A DNA stretch of 64,000 nucleotides. Source: Calliopsis andreniformis (Eukaryota; Arthropoda; Insecta; Hymenoptera; Andrenidae). The translations under genes and the position numbers were made by a program. Positions 35,600 through 48,515 of the stretch are shown one piece after another (the stretch's first letter is position 1; each line of letters starts with the position of its first letter). Under the pieces are notes generated by a model, which saw only the letters and a list, made by a program, of their open reading frames with translations, was not told where the DNA came from and searched no databases. The DNA lies in NCBI RefSeq assembly GCF_051401765.1, contig NC_135066.1, positions 21,059,001 through 21,123,000 of the forward strand, given 5' to 3'.

Positions 35600-35958
35600 G
35601 TTATTAGACCTGTTTGTTTTGTTGGTGCGTTTACGAGAACGCGGCGAGATCCTCGCGGTATCTCGTCGTCGCGAGACTGCCGAAATATGGCCCCCCACCT
35701 ATGATCGAGTGACAAATCAGAAATCAATTGAGATTGATTGGCCACATCGATAGCGGCGGGGATCTTGGCCCGCGACTGATATAAATACGCGAGATCCGCG
35801 TATACGCGATCCGTATAAATATGAGGGAATTCACGATCATTGCCAAGTACCGCGGAGTATAGAAAAAAATTGTGTAAAACCAAATAAAGTGTTTAGTTGT
35901 CTTCATCGGGACTCTAAAACTCTCTACCCCTCTGTCCCTCCAAAAACCCCTTACATTT
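35600..35958 (+). repeat. LTR-like segment
   Basis: The segment contains TATAAATACGCGAG and TATAAATATGAGGG boxes, a downstream CCAAATAAAGTG polyadenylation-like signal and a CT-rich 3' end (CTCTGTCCCTCC). This order is that of an LTR. The ends could not be fixed, no target duplication was found and no second copy is in the window. Confidence 0.35.
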
Positions 35959-36177
35959 TCAACCATGCTTTGTCTTCTAATCATCTAATGGCTGGATAAG
36001 GACGTATAAGAGAATGGGCACGCTCAATCATTGGCGGCGATTGACAGCTATCAATCAAATTTCAATTATGGAAGTGGGGCAGGTTTAGTATAGTAATCCT
36101 CAAGGGAGTGATTAGATAAGCAGGGCAAATTGCTCCTAAACAGACAATACATAACTGTACTTTTGGAAGAATTATCC

Positions 36178-36392
36178 CAATGTTAAACTAGTATCGCAGC
36201 TGACTTCATCAGAGGCCAACAGACACATTGACACTAATATGTGTTATCGGGAGACTCACTTTTACAGTGAGGATTTCTTAGTTCTACCGGAACAAAACCA
36301 CAAGTGAGCCTTCTGATGAGACACACTAGTATCAATGTATCTCTTGATCCCTGATGAAGCCAGCTGTAATGCTAGCGAAACGTTGGGTTAAT
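36178..36392. repeat. Imperfect hairpin with hammerhead-like motifs
   Basis: The left arm (about 36178-36265) and right arm (about 36300-36392) are imperfect reverse complements over about 88 bases, with a 34-base centre. The right arm contains CTGATGA (36351-36357), then a potential short stem AGCCAGC..GCTAGC, then GAAACG (36377-36382). This is the order of the conserved core of hammerhead ribozymes. The left arm carries a decayed counterpart on the minus strand (CTGATGAAGTCAGCTG). Such motifs are known in Penelope-like retroelement terminal repeats. The third helix and cleavage site are not evident. Confidence 0.45.
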
Positions 36393-39300
36393 TTTTCCAA
36401 AAGAACATAGCTTACACCCGGACACCTCAACAAAAAGAATTGTATGTCGCCACATCGTGAAAATTTCAAAACTCATAATAGATAATTTGCAAATACCATT
36501 ATATGAAATTTAAAAGATGTGTAATATGATATAATATATTATCTAACACCATTTAATGTTGCTCAATGAAATTGTTTTCTTTCTTTTAGTGTTAAAAACA
36601 TATGGCTAGGCCCAGTTGCACGAAACACCCTGTAGAATAGATAGTAAATAAGAAAGAAGGAAGAACAACATTGCCTACTTTCGATGACACCTGGCTTAAG
36701 TACACCAAAAGTTATTATTTTTTGAGTTTAATTAAAATTATTATTATTGACAATACCTGAATTTCATATCTCTTTGCTTAAAATATGACATTATTTCCTT
36801 AATCCATTTCATTTTGAGAAACATTTTACTGATTTCCTCGAAGACTTTATTTCTATTTGTACTTTCCGTTGAAAGCAAGAAGAAGATTATTATAATACTT
36901 TTATTGATCTAAACTCTTGTTGGATAACCAACTGTCTATTGATTCTGATCTGAATAACTTAGTGATAACTGCAGATAAAGGATTGTTTCCTGTCGCATCC
37001 AAAGCAAATTACTTATCGGCACTTTCTCTTTCTGTATGAAGTTTGACGATGTCCAGTTAGTCACCCTGTAACTAAGGTCTTTGATCATCTTTACCCCGAC
37101 CAAAATTCAAGTGCATAAAAGCTATAGAAGTTTATAAAGAACTAGAATTCATACTGCAGTCATTATTCTGGAGTCACGTTAAATTCTGTTCGTATACTTT
37201 TCGTTGAGCCAATTGTTGGAACCGCATTAACTTAATTATAATAATAACATATTTATTATAAATATACCCAACACTCCGACCATAAGACCATAATCATTTA
37301 ATCCTATATGTAAATCTTAGAAGAAAATTCGTACACTAAATGCGGTTTTAATTGTTGATCGCATTCAATGTTTTAACAGTCTGAAAGCAAATCCGAACGA
37401 TATATTTTGGGCACGGATCGAATTTCCTCGGAAGCAGGACATTGACGAATTCGAAATCGTTATATCCATGCTTAATGGCTGTCGGTTTCGATGGGTGACT
37501 TCGTATCAGTAATCTGTTGCGTTTTACTGGCAAACAATAAAGTACATTCGATCCATCTTATTTTATACACGATATCACTCGTCACAATTTCAGACACGAA
37601 AGGACTGCATCTGAAGAACTATGATTATTTCAACTTCTTCTGAATGTATATTTCTACTCACATTAAAAAAGAACCGTGACTCGTAGGCTTTTGTCAGTAT
37701 GAATAATTATGGTACATTAAAACACATTCTCCAGAAATCTGTAGAAACATTTCGTGTTTCTACAGATTTTCTACAGTACAAGTAGAAAATTTACTTTTAA
37801 TTTTATTTCTCACAGTGTAACTATAATAATGTGACAGTTGTAATTAGAAAATGAAAGATTAGACATGAGTAACACAATGTTGTTTTGATGCAAGCTTGCG
37901 ATTTGAAACCAATTCAGAGTGTAAATATCGCAAATAAATAGGTACTTAAATTTGTCTTTTCAAAAATAAGAAGAGCTACAATGACAGAATAAACGTAAAA
38001 GAACATGAGTGTACTATCAACTTTACATGGAGACGACATTGTAATAAAAGAGTAATGAAAATAGTACTACGAAATATGCATACAGAAGCAGGAGACAAAA
38101 TAATAAAACGTTTCTTTAAATGATAAAGTATACTTATAAAAAGATTCATTATTTTTCTTAACATTTGATCATTTAGTTCCACCATTAATTTTTCTAAGAA
38201 CAATAATCCGTTTTAGAGATTTAGTCGAACAAGTACAAACTTGTTCATTTTACTATTTATATTACAAATTAAGCTATTAGAGCTCAACTTGAAAATCGAA
38301 GACAAAGCAGTATTACAGTACATTCGGTAATTGATTTTGGCATTATACGTGAACGAAATTTTTTTAGACAACTATGATTCCCGCTCCTAACCCATCATCC
38401 TATTTAATACTCCAAAGTTTCACTTTATAATTAAAATATAAAAATTTGCATATTTGAGAACTTGAAGATTTATGTTTAAAATATTCTGGAATTTGTAAAT
38501 TTGAAAGTGCAAAATATTTGATTTAAAAATTTTCAAATTTTTAAAATTCAGGATTTGTATCTGAAATATATTTACGAAAATTTAAAAATTTAGGAATTGA
38601 TATTCCTGTGTGATTTTATCTTGGTATGCTAATCGTAAATGTTAAATCGTTGTTCATGTTTTAATCAATGTCGTACATGTTTAACTTCTTCTTGTCATTA
38701 CGTCGAATAATATTAACTTTAAATAAAAAAAAAACTCTAAATAACTGAAATCCTATGAAACGACGTTTTACTGCATCCCACCACAATAAAATCTGAAAAT
38801 AATCGTCAGATTGCGGATAATTATTCATTAATGAGAAAAAATACAGACCGTAGATAATATATAAAGCACATAAAATACTTAATATCAAAAATACATTGTA
38901 CTTAATATCAAAAAATGAAGCATATCATTTAGGTTATATTCCATTAGTTAAATTTATGAAAATATGAATTTTCATAACCTTCGATAATTTAATAATTGCA
39001 TGAAACAATGTTTTTGCATATTGCATGAATAAAAAGTTACTTAATGGACAGATTTTGGTGGTAATTGAATCATTTGGATTGAAGTTCCGCGAATTTATTG
39101 CGTCCTGAATTCTGAGGTGGCTTTCCAGCGAAACGCATAATTAGCCGAAGACGTGTTAATTGGACGCGGGTCGTACAAAAAAACGAAAGGAAGAGTACAA
39201 TGAAATATCATCGGAGCGTCGATGCGTAATTAATTGACGAGCACAAAAAAAGTCCTAGCCGCGCATTGCATTAATTAAAGAACGGACGTTCTATTTCAAT

Positions 39301-39929
39301 TTCAAATATCGTGGTTCGCTTCTACGCTATTCGGGCGGAGCTTGTCTGATCATGAAAAGATAATACCCCTTCTTCGATTAACTCACCACCTCACCGACCC
39401 ATCCAAATTTGCATAATTTGCCGACCAATCTCTCCGTCCACCACACCACTACCGCCATGCGAGGATTAACGAAAACCTGATCACGATTTTTGGTCTTTGT
39501 TCCAATTATTTATCGCATTATTTTCATCCTGAAATACACGACTTTCTTCATGTTCGATAGCACGGATTTGTCCTTCAGCATGCATTCGCGTAGAAGTTCT
39601 GTGGAATTTTCTTATTTGCTTTGAATTCTTTTGGAAAAAATGCTAGCTTTTTTTAGGTAAATTCAACAGTATTGAAAATACCTGTACGTATAATAAAAAT
39701 CATAAATGTTCTACATTATAGAAATTTTGTTTGTGATTGAAATGTTGCACTAGATTAGTCTACAAGTAACGTTACTGAATATCCGTCACAATATTGTTTT
39801 TAGGATTAATGTTTATAGTTTTATTTATACTGATATACAGGGTGTCCGTTCATAAATGTTCAAACAAGTATATCGTCAATGGTTCAAGTTGCAAGAAAGT
39901 TCAGTAAGAGAAACTTACGTTGCTTTACA
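36393..39929. other. No recognised gene
   Basis: CCCTGTA-type element ends occur near 36629-36635 and 37063-37069, and TATACAGGGTGTCC at 39836-39848. AT-rich cryptic repeat spans 38430-38600. Open frames are short and lack motifs. A GC-richer patch at 39240-39480 contains no open frame of note. Confidence 0.4.
37735..37769. other. Perfect 15-bp hairpin
   Basis: AAATCTGTAGAAACA (37735-37749) and TGTTTCTACAGATTT (37755-37769) are perfect reverse complements separated by TTTCG. It may be a fragment of an inverted-repeat element or a small structured RNA. No copy elsewhere in the window was noticed. Confidence 0.6.
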
Positions 39930-40656
39930 GGGGTACGATGAGATTTGTCAAAGCGGCGACATTACCGACAAAATTAGGCAAAAACATGGGTTTACGCCTT
40001 ACATAGAGATATTCCACAAAACATCATCATTTCTAGACTCATCTTTAAAAATTCCGTAAAAGTCTCTGGAGGTTTCACCAATAACGGATTTACGCACAGG
40101 CAGTCACGTCGAGACCCGTAAGGCAGGGTCGCGAAAAATAAATACATATGGATTATTTCACCAGAAATTCCGTACTTGCGACAGTGCAATTAAATAGAAT
40201 AGCATAATTTATTTCTTACAATGAAGCTCCAAAAATTTATGAGGTCTCGCGCCTATTGAAGAGTAGATCCGCCAGTGCTCCCTTTTAACAAATCGAAAAA
40301 TGAAAATATTTAGAAATTGAAAATATCGCGCGTGGTTTGTGTCATTTGGCGGCAGCTGAACAGTTGAATCTCAGCGGTCCAAGAGCAAGAGGGTAAGGGT
40401 CGCATCTGCCTTCTCTTGACTTTTTTTAACTGTCAATGCGCCGAGCTCATATACATGTGGCTTGTGTAATACATACTATGTATAGTGGAGGGGGAAGTTT
40501 CCTAAGTCGCGTTTCTAACTTGGAATCATTGAGTATCTCCATGTCACTTTTATTAGACAGCTACGTATCTGTAAATAATGCTGTTCTTCTAACAAAAACT
40601 GTAACAGCAGATACTGAACCGTTAATCTCTGAAAGTCACGTGACTACTCTACCCCC
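39930..40656 (-). mobile_element. TTAA-type element, family T, internally deleted copy
   Basis: The right end ACTACTCTACCCCC and left end GGGGTACGATG are the two diverged termini of the family. Minus-strand text begins like the 46953 copy (TAGTCACGTGACTTTC, TGCTGTTACAGTTTTTG) and ends with GTAAACCCATG..TTTTGTCGGTAATGTC, which matches 48446-48490 of the full copy. At 727 bp it is under half the length of the 1563-bp copy, so the middle has been lost. Flanks TTAC and TTAT are probable decayed TTAA duplications. Confidence 0.66.
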
Positions 40657-41214
40657 TTATATAGTGCAAAGTGTAAAAGCGCCTACACTGCATGAGCAAT
40701 TCACAATGGATGTTAACGAGTATCGCAGACATTGACATGTATAAATTGTGGTAGAAATGCAAATCGCACGCATTTTGGATTCATCTGCTCCGACTCATGA
40801 GAACCCGCAACTTCGAACGTCGACATACAACGCTTTGCGTTTAGACAAAGGTGTTAAGCTTACATTCCCGAGGCTCCAGAATACACTCGCCATACAACAA
40901 ACACACACGCTCTCACTCTGACGCACATGCTAGGCGTTGCCCTACAACGACTGGTCTGATGAGAGAGCATACAAGTTTAAAAGTTTCAATTTTGAAAGTC
41001 AAAAGCCCAAAATATACCTGATCAGGTAAATTCAAAGTGCAAAGCATCGCCAAGACACACTCCAGCCAACCTAGAGGCTATAAATAAAATGGCATCGAAA
41101 ATTTCCTGTTCGGCACGTAACATCATCATTCACTATTCGTGAATAAACTTTATGAATTTATTCGTCATTTTTTATCCCTTATTCTAAATAAAATATGCTC
41201 AACTCTACCCTGTC

Positions 41215-41400
41215 ATAGTTAGAAGTTCATGATATCGTCAAGGAAGGCAGTCGAATATCTGCGAATAATAGTTATTTTCTAATAATGACAGGTCGTAGAT
41301 TCGATACACAGTATTGAAAGAACATTCTTTTATAATTTCAATTGCGTGTAACATTGTTTCGTAAATACTATAATTTTCGTATACAAATTTTTATTTTCAA
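41215..41400 (+). repeat. SINE-like repeat, copy 3
   Basis: It contains GGTCGTAGATTCGATACAC (box-B-like) and AGTATTGAAAGAACATTCTTTT, followed by AT-rich sequence matching 17600-17800. The 5' part is more degraded than in copy 1. It directly abuts the large foldback at 41401. Confidence 0.48.
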
Positions 41401-42762
41401 ATACGTATGGGTCATTCCACGCGAAATCAGGCACGTTTCGGAGCAAGTTCTTGTAATTTGCTCAAATTTGAATATGTTGTAGTCTTTAACGATAATTAAA
41501 CGTACCCTAAAGGATTTTTCAAAATTTTGAAAATTGTCGATTTTACAGCTGTTTGAAGTTAAGTGCTACCTTTTTTTTAAAAAATGATAGCTATTGAACT
41601 AGTAAGCGGGTGTAGATGAGCTTTACGGTGCTTATAGAGAAAACATTGAAGTTTGTAAAAAAAATTATTTCATTTAAAAAAACTTGTTTTTTAATCATCT
41701 TTTTTGCAATTATTTTAAACAAATGCAGGTTTTTAAGATGATGCGCGATTTTAAAAATCTGAAAAAAAAGGAGAATATAGTTTGATCCTTCCCTTTGATG
41801 GACAAACTTTGAAAAAGATGGACATTTTAAAATTGGCCCTGTGAAAATTGCCGAAAGTTGACGCTGCGTCGAGTCGCACTGCTGTGGCGGGCGCGTCGTC
41901 GTTGCCAGCCTACTCGACTCCAGCGAACGAACGTGCGTTATTATTTGCGATCAAGGCGGCAAATATTGGTAACTCACTCTTTGTCAATGATACTTATTGA
42001 CAAGTTCACATTCATTTTTGCCATGTGAAGTTGCAAAAAAGTGCCATTCTGCATTAATACCAAAATCTTCGAAATGAAAGCTAGGATTTAAGGAGATTAT
42101 ATTTATGTTTTCAAGAATAAGACGAAGATTGAGTTACCAATATTTATTGATTGCATTAAACCTTGCAAATGCTCGGAGATAATGTAGAGTAATGTTGGGT
42201 GAAGTCGCCTTGATTCCAAATAATAACGCACGTTCGCCCGCTGGAGTCGAGTAGGCTGCCAGCGACGACGCGCCCGCTACAGCAGTGCGACTCGACGCAG
42301 CGTCAACTTTCGGCAATTTTCACAGGGCCAATTTTAAAATGTCCATCTTTTTCAAAGTTTGTCCATCAAAGGGAAGGATCAAACTATATTCTCCTTTTTT
42401 TCAGATTTTTAAAATCGCGCATCATCTTAAAAACCTGCATTTGTTTAAAATAATTGCAAAAAAGATGATTAAAAAACAAGTTTTTTTAAATGAAATAATT
42501 TTTTTTACAAACTTCAATGTTTTCTCTATAAGCACCGTAAAGCTCATCTACGTCCGCTTACTAATTCAATAGCTATCATTTTTTAAAAAAAAGGTAGCAC
42601 TTAACTTCAAACAGCTGTAAAATCGACAATTTTCAAAATTTTGAAAAATCCTTTAGGGTACGTTTAAATATCCTTAAAGACTACAACATATTCAAATTTG
42701 AGCAAATTACAAGAACTTGCTCCGAAACGTGCCCGATTTCGCGTGGAATGACCCGTATGTAA
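41401..42762. mobile_element. Large foldback element with GGTCATTCC ends
   Basis: The left arm (41401-41982) and right arm (42123-42762) are reverse complements with high identity. They share GGTCATTCCACGCGAAATC at the outside and CGACTCCAGCG and ACGTGCGTTATTATTTG further in. The right arm holds about 50 extra bases (around 42140-42195) missing from the left. The spacer is about 140 bases. No convincing coding sequence is present: the frames at 42134-42316 and 42285-42572 are inside the arm. Arm similarity well above that of the other foldbacks suggests recent origin or gene conversion. Confidence 0.85.
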
Positions 42763-44989
42763 CTGAGATATTTGAACTTTTACAAGTAACTTCAAAAAAT
42801 AGAACTGAACAAACTGCAACATACATATATTTCACCATAACTAAAAATGTATTTCCAGCACCAAGTACAACCGTTTGTAAACTCAAGTCTTTACTTTTAA
42901 TTTTATCAAACTATTTTTGATTTTATTGGGATTCTCTGAATTAATATGTACATCGCAAATTATTAATAACGAGGATAACTCTTATACCGACATTTCTCGA
43001 ACAATTCAATTTATATCGATTCACTTAATTCTACATATATTCAAACGTAATTATGTTAGCGTTCTAAATTTAACTAGTGCGAAGAATGCCACTGAAAACG
43101 CAAACACGCGATTGGTCTTTGGTGGCGTCTGGTCTAGGAACCGAAATATTTAGAAAACAGAATGTGGGAGTTCTTAAACAAAGTGATTCATTACGATCTA
43201 ATTTTCCCTTGAAGGACTCTACAGTTTTCATTAATATTTCTGTTTTTATCGAATTGATTTTGTTTAAATTGTTGTATTCGTTTTTATATTGTTAAGATTC
43301 TGAAAGTAATATGAGAAGACGATTTGAACGAAAAGGAGCTGGTTGCTCGGGTGAACTCGAATGAGCGATGGTAATGGAAAAGCCGACTGATGTCAATCGC
43401 CTATTAATGACCGCTATTGAAAATGTTTCCGCGACATATACATCCCACGATGAGGATTTATCGCAACAGTTGCTGAACATATCTTTTTTAAGGTTTATTC
43501 CAAGGGCAATGACAAATGGGAAGTTCTTCTTTTTAACTTTTGAATAATTTTTTTATGGGGCACACTTTTCCTCTTTGCAACCGTATCCATTCTTTGCACG
43601 CACCGAAATGCCTTTGCCCTCTATATTAACATCTTTTCATAATCATTCAAAGGTGAAAACAGTGGAAATACGCAATCCACGAAGTGGTTATTCGAGACAT
43701 ACAAAGTGGCGGTAAGAAGTTTTATCTATAAACTCATCTTTATCTATAAATGCGTCGTTACATCTTTCCAGTGTCTACCTTCTATAGGTTTCCTCGGATT
43801 GGTAATGTCAGCAATGTCTTTTCAGTCGAGTAAAGGCACATGTACTAATTGAGGTGGATCTATGCATCATTTTATCAAACATTAAAATCCTGCAAACAAT
43901 TTTGAAAGTATTATGTCCTCGTTTAGATCAAATTTCCCCTTCATTACACGTCAGAGAATTTGCCTGTTTCCGCGCAACTCATGTAACTTCTACTAATTTT
44001 TCTACATCGTAGGTGTCAAGTGTATTATCCAATGCATCCAATTTTTTTTTATCGTACATTAAGGAATTGATTAACCAGAAATGTTTTCAATTAATTGAAA
44101 ATGAGACTGGGCGCACTTTAATACACAGACACAGCGTAGAGCAGCGTAGATTATACGTTTGAACTATGCTAGCTTTTCTGCTATTTATTCATGCTCTTTT
44201 TCTCAACAACAGCCTGACAAAATACTAAATGCATAAGGAAGGACGGCAAATGTCAGGTTTAATATAACAAGCGTGCGAAATTATTATGCTTTCTAAATTT
44301 ATCAGAGATCTACATTAAATAACAGCTTTTAGGAATCGTTGATGTTGATCAAATATAACGCAGTCTTTTTTGCACAGATCGCCACAAACTCATGCCTTTA
44401 TTGATTTTCCTCTTTGTTGTTTCAGTAAGGTGTGTAGAGGAATCTATAGTCGATTCGTAAAACTAAACAATTGATTGAAATTTTCACTGACAGGCTTGCG
44501 AGATGGTAGACGCGTGTTTGTCGAACGCCTGAAGACTGGGACTCCACGCTGAGCCCCTAATTCCTCAAACAATCCCTCGTATTTATCAATTAAAAAATAT
44601 TAATTAAAAAATATTAATTGAAAAATATACTTTCCTAATAAGAATTTTCTCAGAGGTAGACGGTCTAAAAGCAAACTTTTCGTTATAATTTCCATGTAAA
44701 ATAAATGTACAAAATATTCAAAATATACGAAAATATATAATAAGAGATACTATAAATAATTAATATAACAATTAATATATTATATAATTAATTTCAGTGC
44801 TCTTACCTTGTAATTCATTTTGCATATCATGATTTCGATTTTCATGGTATTCGTGTATATCTTCACATTTCTATGCTTCTTCCATCTTCATTTGATATAT
44901 TCGACTTACCAATTCAGAATGTATTTATTCGTTCATTCTTTGACGAACTTGTTTTCTTTATAATTATTTTCCACGAATTTCTTTTATAC
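42763..44989. other. No recognised gene
   Basis: This is AT-rich sequence. A tRNA-like patch (GGTAGACGCGTG..GGGACTCCACGCTGAGCCC) at about 44502-44562 is too degraded to call. A 14-15-bp AT-rich unit (TTAATTAAAAAATA) repeats about three times at 44587-44630. Confidence 0.4.
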
Positions 44990-45206
44990 ACAGTTTCATG
45001 ATTCATGTGGGAGTCTCTCACTTTTATACTCACACTATCACACACTATATCCTACTGTAACACAAACGCTTATTCACTACGTATTAATTTTATAGGAACT
45101 TATTCCATTAACTGTTTTACGATTCGTGTGGTACCTCACTCTTATTCTCACACTACCACACTCTATATCCTACTGTAACACACAAGCTGATTCACTACGC
45201 ACTAAT
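44990..45206 (+). repeat. Tandem duplication, two units
   Basis: A unit of about 100 bases at 44990-45090 (CATGATTCATGTGG..ATATCCTACTGTAACACA..TTCACTACG) is repeated, with substitutions and small gaps, at 45112-45206. It is an old two-copy tandem duplication without an open frame. Confidence 0.65.
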
Positions 45207-45335
45207 AAAAAAATACACTCCGTACCTCACGGCCACTATTTCCAAACAGACGCAAACCTCCAATCCGCCCTGGGATCAGGTCTTCGATTTGATGACATTC
45301 CATCTCTCCTCCCTCCCTCACCATTAACCGGTTAA

Positions 45336-45435
45336 ATAAATAAGTATGTGATTATGTAAGTGAACTAGTATAGATTAATAATTAGATAGATAGATAAATA
45401 GAAAGATATATAAATAAATAAATAAATAAATTAAG
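45336..45435. repeat. AAAT/GATA simple repeat
   Basis: Runs of TAAATAAATAAA and AGATAGATAGAT form an interrupted tetranucleotide microsatellite. Confidence 0.65.
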
Positions 45436-45920
45436 TGTAGTAAAGCAAATAAGTAAAGATCGCGCCTGGTATATCTAAATTTACAGATCCTCTACGACCA
45501 TCAGATTTATGGTAATCATGAAACGAACCGGACTCAATTAATCTTCGCTCTGTTCTCTATATCACCCTTTTGTCTGGATGGCAATGATTTCCAAATCATA
45601 CTCAGCTGTTGCTATTGCACTCCCATTACAAGCTCCTAACGCTTTCACCATATCAACGTATTCACGGTTGTTGTACTGTGACATTGTTGCAACTCGATTG
45701 ATACGAACAGACTAACAATAACAGTAGCCAGTAGCCTACGACTGAAGACAAAATGGAAACATTACAGAGGACAACAAATATGAAAGTGTAACGTTCCTAA
45801 AATGATGCTACGTTGTCCATAGAAGAGCGGCAAGGTTTATACGTCTACGCTTATTATGTCGTTGAACGAGAGTTTCGGTTAAATAATTACGCTATCACTA
45901 ATTACAGATATATTAATTTA

Positions 45921-46676
45921 TATATAAGGTGTCCCAGCGAACAGTGTACAGTGCGTTATTTCCTAAGGTATTAGAGATAAAAAAAAAATTATTTATACAG
46001 GATTGCATGGTTCGAAAGGGCCAATTTATTAGCGACGGCGAATTTTTTGTAACATTATTATTATATGAGATATGATAGTCAAGTTTGGTTTTTTAAGTGG
46101 AACTATATATTTTTTTACAGATCAATTGATAGTGTGTTTCAAGACGAATTCAGCGACGTCTAATTTATATACATTTTAATTAATTTTCGAAATTTTGTGC
46201 CTACAAATTTAGTGATTTTCGTCGGAAGAGAACTTTGCTGACCAGCAGGTACTGCGGGTGGTCTATTGTTCCCTCCCTTAATATCGGTTTTAAGGGGTAA
46301 TGCCTAACACGCGCCATTGGGAGGGAACAATAGACCGCCCGCAGTACCTGCTAGTCAGAAAGGTTCTCTTCCACCGAAAATCATTAAATTTGTAAGCGTA
46401 ATATTTCGAAAATTCATTTAAAAAAGTACGTAAATTAGACGTCGCTGGATTCGTCTTGAAACACATTATCAACTGATTTGTAAAAGAATATATCGTTCCA
46501 TTTAAAGAACCAAACTTGACCATCATATCTCATGTAATAATAATATTATAAAAAATTCACCTTGCACATTAAATTGACCCCTTCGACCCATGCAATCCTA
46601 TATGAACAATCTTTTTTTATCTCTAATACTTTAGGAATTAACGAACTGTACAGTGTTTGCTGGGACACCCTGTATA
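45921..46676. mobile_element. Hairpin (foldback) element with GGTGTCCCAGC ends
   Basis: The left arm (45921-46279) and right arm (46317-46676) are reverse complements over about 360 bases around a spacer of about 37 bases. The outer ends read TATATAAGGTGTCCCAGC and GCTGGGACACCCTGTATA. The inner ends meet at CTATTGTTCCCTCC and GGAGGGAACAATAG. It is nested in an L4 repeat and has no coding capacity. The minus frame at 46290-46526 is arm sequence. Confidence 0.83.
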
Positions 46677-46952
46677 GTTCGCGGTAGAGGATCCTCTATA
46701 CGAGGCGCAGTATGAGTGTATGTGTGCATGTGGCTATAACCTCGGAGCGATCTCAAATCTTCGTGAAACAATTAATCCTTGCTCAAATTTTGTAAGCAAC
46801 CGTAAACCTTTCGTTATCTCGGTTATATCAGTCGCTACTCGTAAGAAAATACTCTTCAGAAACAGTCTTAATATCTTAGACTGGGAACGGCTTTTAGCAC
46901 TTGTTGACAGGCGATTCGTCTGCTTTATGGCAAGTGTGAACTATAACTTTAA

Positions 46953-48515
46953 GGGGGTAGACTAGTACCATGACTTTTGGAGATTGCTAAGTCAGTATCT
47001 GCTGTGACAGTTTTCGTTACAGACACGTTCACCATTTCATAGTTCATGTTTGTATCTTTCGTTATAGACACGAAGCTGTTTATTGAACACGAAATGGAGC
47101 TATTCTATGACTTCGAATTTGAGACGTTGCATAGAAAATTTTCCTTTCCACTATACATACTATTATACGAGCCACGTGTATATGGGCTCGGCGCATCGAC
47201 AGCTGAGAAAAGTCGAGAAAAGTCAAGCAGGCAGGTGTGATCTTTACCCTCTCGTTCTTGGAACGCTGAGATTCAATTGTTCAAGTTGCCGGCAAGCGAC
47301 ACGAACCACACACGACTTTTCCAATTGCCCAAATATTTTCATTTTTCGATTTGTTAAAAGGGAGCACTGGCGGAGCTACCCTTCAAGTGGGCCGAGATCT
47401 CACAAATTTTTGTAGCCCCATTGTAATAAATAAATTATGGGTAATATGTATTGTTTTATTTTTATGCAATATTAAATACATATAAAATTAAGAATAATTG
47501 GATCAAGCATTTGAAAAGACATTTGTTTCGCATTTATCACAATAATAATGTAGCTATATAATCCAGAGTCTAGGTACGAAAAACTAATAATAACTCAGTA
47601 TACTTTCATCAAATTTGCTTCAAATTTTTGGTCATTGTTGCTAATGCTATTCTGTTTAATTGCACTGTAGCAGGTACGGCATTTCTGGTGAAATAATGCA
47701 TATGTACGTATTTTACCATCCCTCAAAATTTCATACATACTCTGTGAGGATCAGACCTAAGAGTTTGCTTCTAATTGTAAGTTGGAAAGTGAAAATATTT
47801 AGACAATCCAGAAGATCGCGCATGGCTAGTGCGGCTTGCCCACGATTTGGATCCCATTTGAGTGTCAAGAGCTACATAGAGAGTAAGCTTCACTTTAAAT
47901 TTGCCTTCTCTTTTGACTTTCCGAAGCTGTTCGAAGTGATTCGAAGTACCGAGTTCACGTACACGCAGCTGGTTCAGTAGTGTGTGTAATGGAAGGGGAA
48001 ATTTTCAGTAATGCCTGTCGCCAATTTAGGTATCACAGATTCCGGTTCCACATCAGGAGCCTTCTTAATTAGGCGCCGCCTTGTTTACACAAGCCCAACT
48101 AAACTTGTCACACATTTTACTCTATTTTATGGATAACCCAGTAAAAAATAATGCTTAAACATGGATTTATGAGAACTAATTTTTCGTTCTTATATGAGAA
48201 GAAAGAAATTCAGTGGAGCGCAGTTGCGTCGCGATTTCATTCAATACACTCTCTAAATTAGATAAACTTTACTTGAATTCTACGACTGTGCATGGTCGAC
48301 TTTTACTCTACTTTATAACACTTGTATTACTAAATATCAGCAGAATCATGTTAAATCACGAGTTGACTGCGCTGCATTGAACTTTTTTCTTTCGAATAAA
48401 CCATTTCCTAGCTCGGAAGCTTCTCATATAAGGACGAAAAGTTAGCTCCAGTAAACCCATATTTTTTCCCAATTTTGTCGCTAATGTCACCTTTGCCATA
48501 TCCTAGTCTACCCTC
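46953..48515 (+). mobile_element. TTAA-flanked element, family T, longest copy (1563 bp)
   Basis: TTAA flanks both ends (46949-46952 and 48516-48519). The termini GGGGGTAGACTAG and CTAGTCTACCCTC are a 12-of-13 inverted repeat. The L4 host text is continuous across the insertion (..AACTATAACTTTAA / TTAAAGGAGCGGTC..), which confirms precise TTAA targeting as in piggyBac. No transposase frame is recognisable (the frames at 47046-47415 and 47660-47980 lack motifs), so it is a non-autonomous member. An internal hairpin (about 48156-48208 with 48408-48475) resembles the one at 57287-57599. Confidence 0.82.

Noticed and set aside
42134..42572. Frames of 60 and 95 codons
   Set aside because: Both are inside the foldback right arm, and the equivalent left-arm sequence is not conserved as protein.
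44502..44562. tRNA-like patch
   Set aside because: Box-A/box-B resemblance is weak and no stem pairs were convincing. Too degraded to list as an RNA feature.
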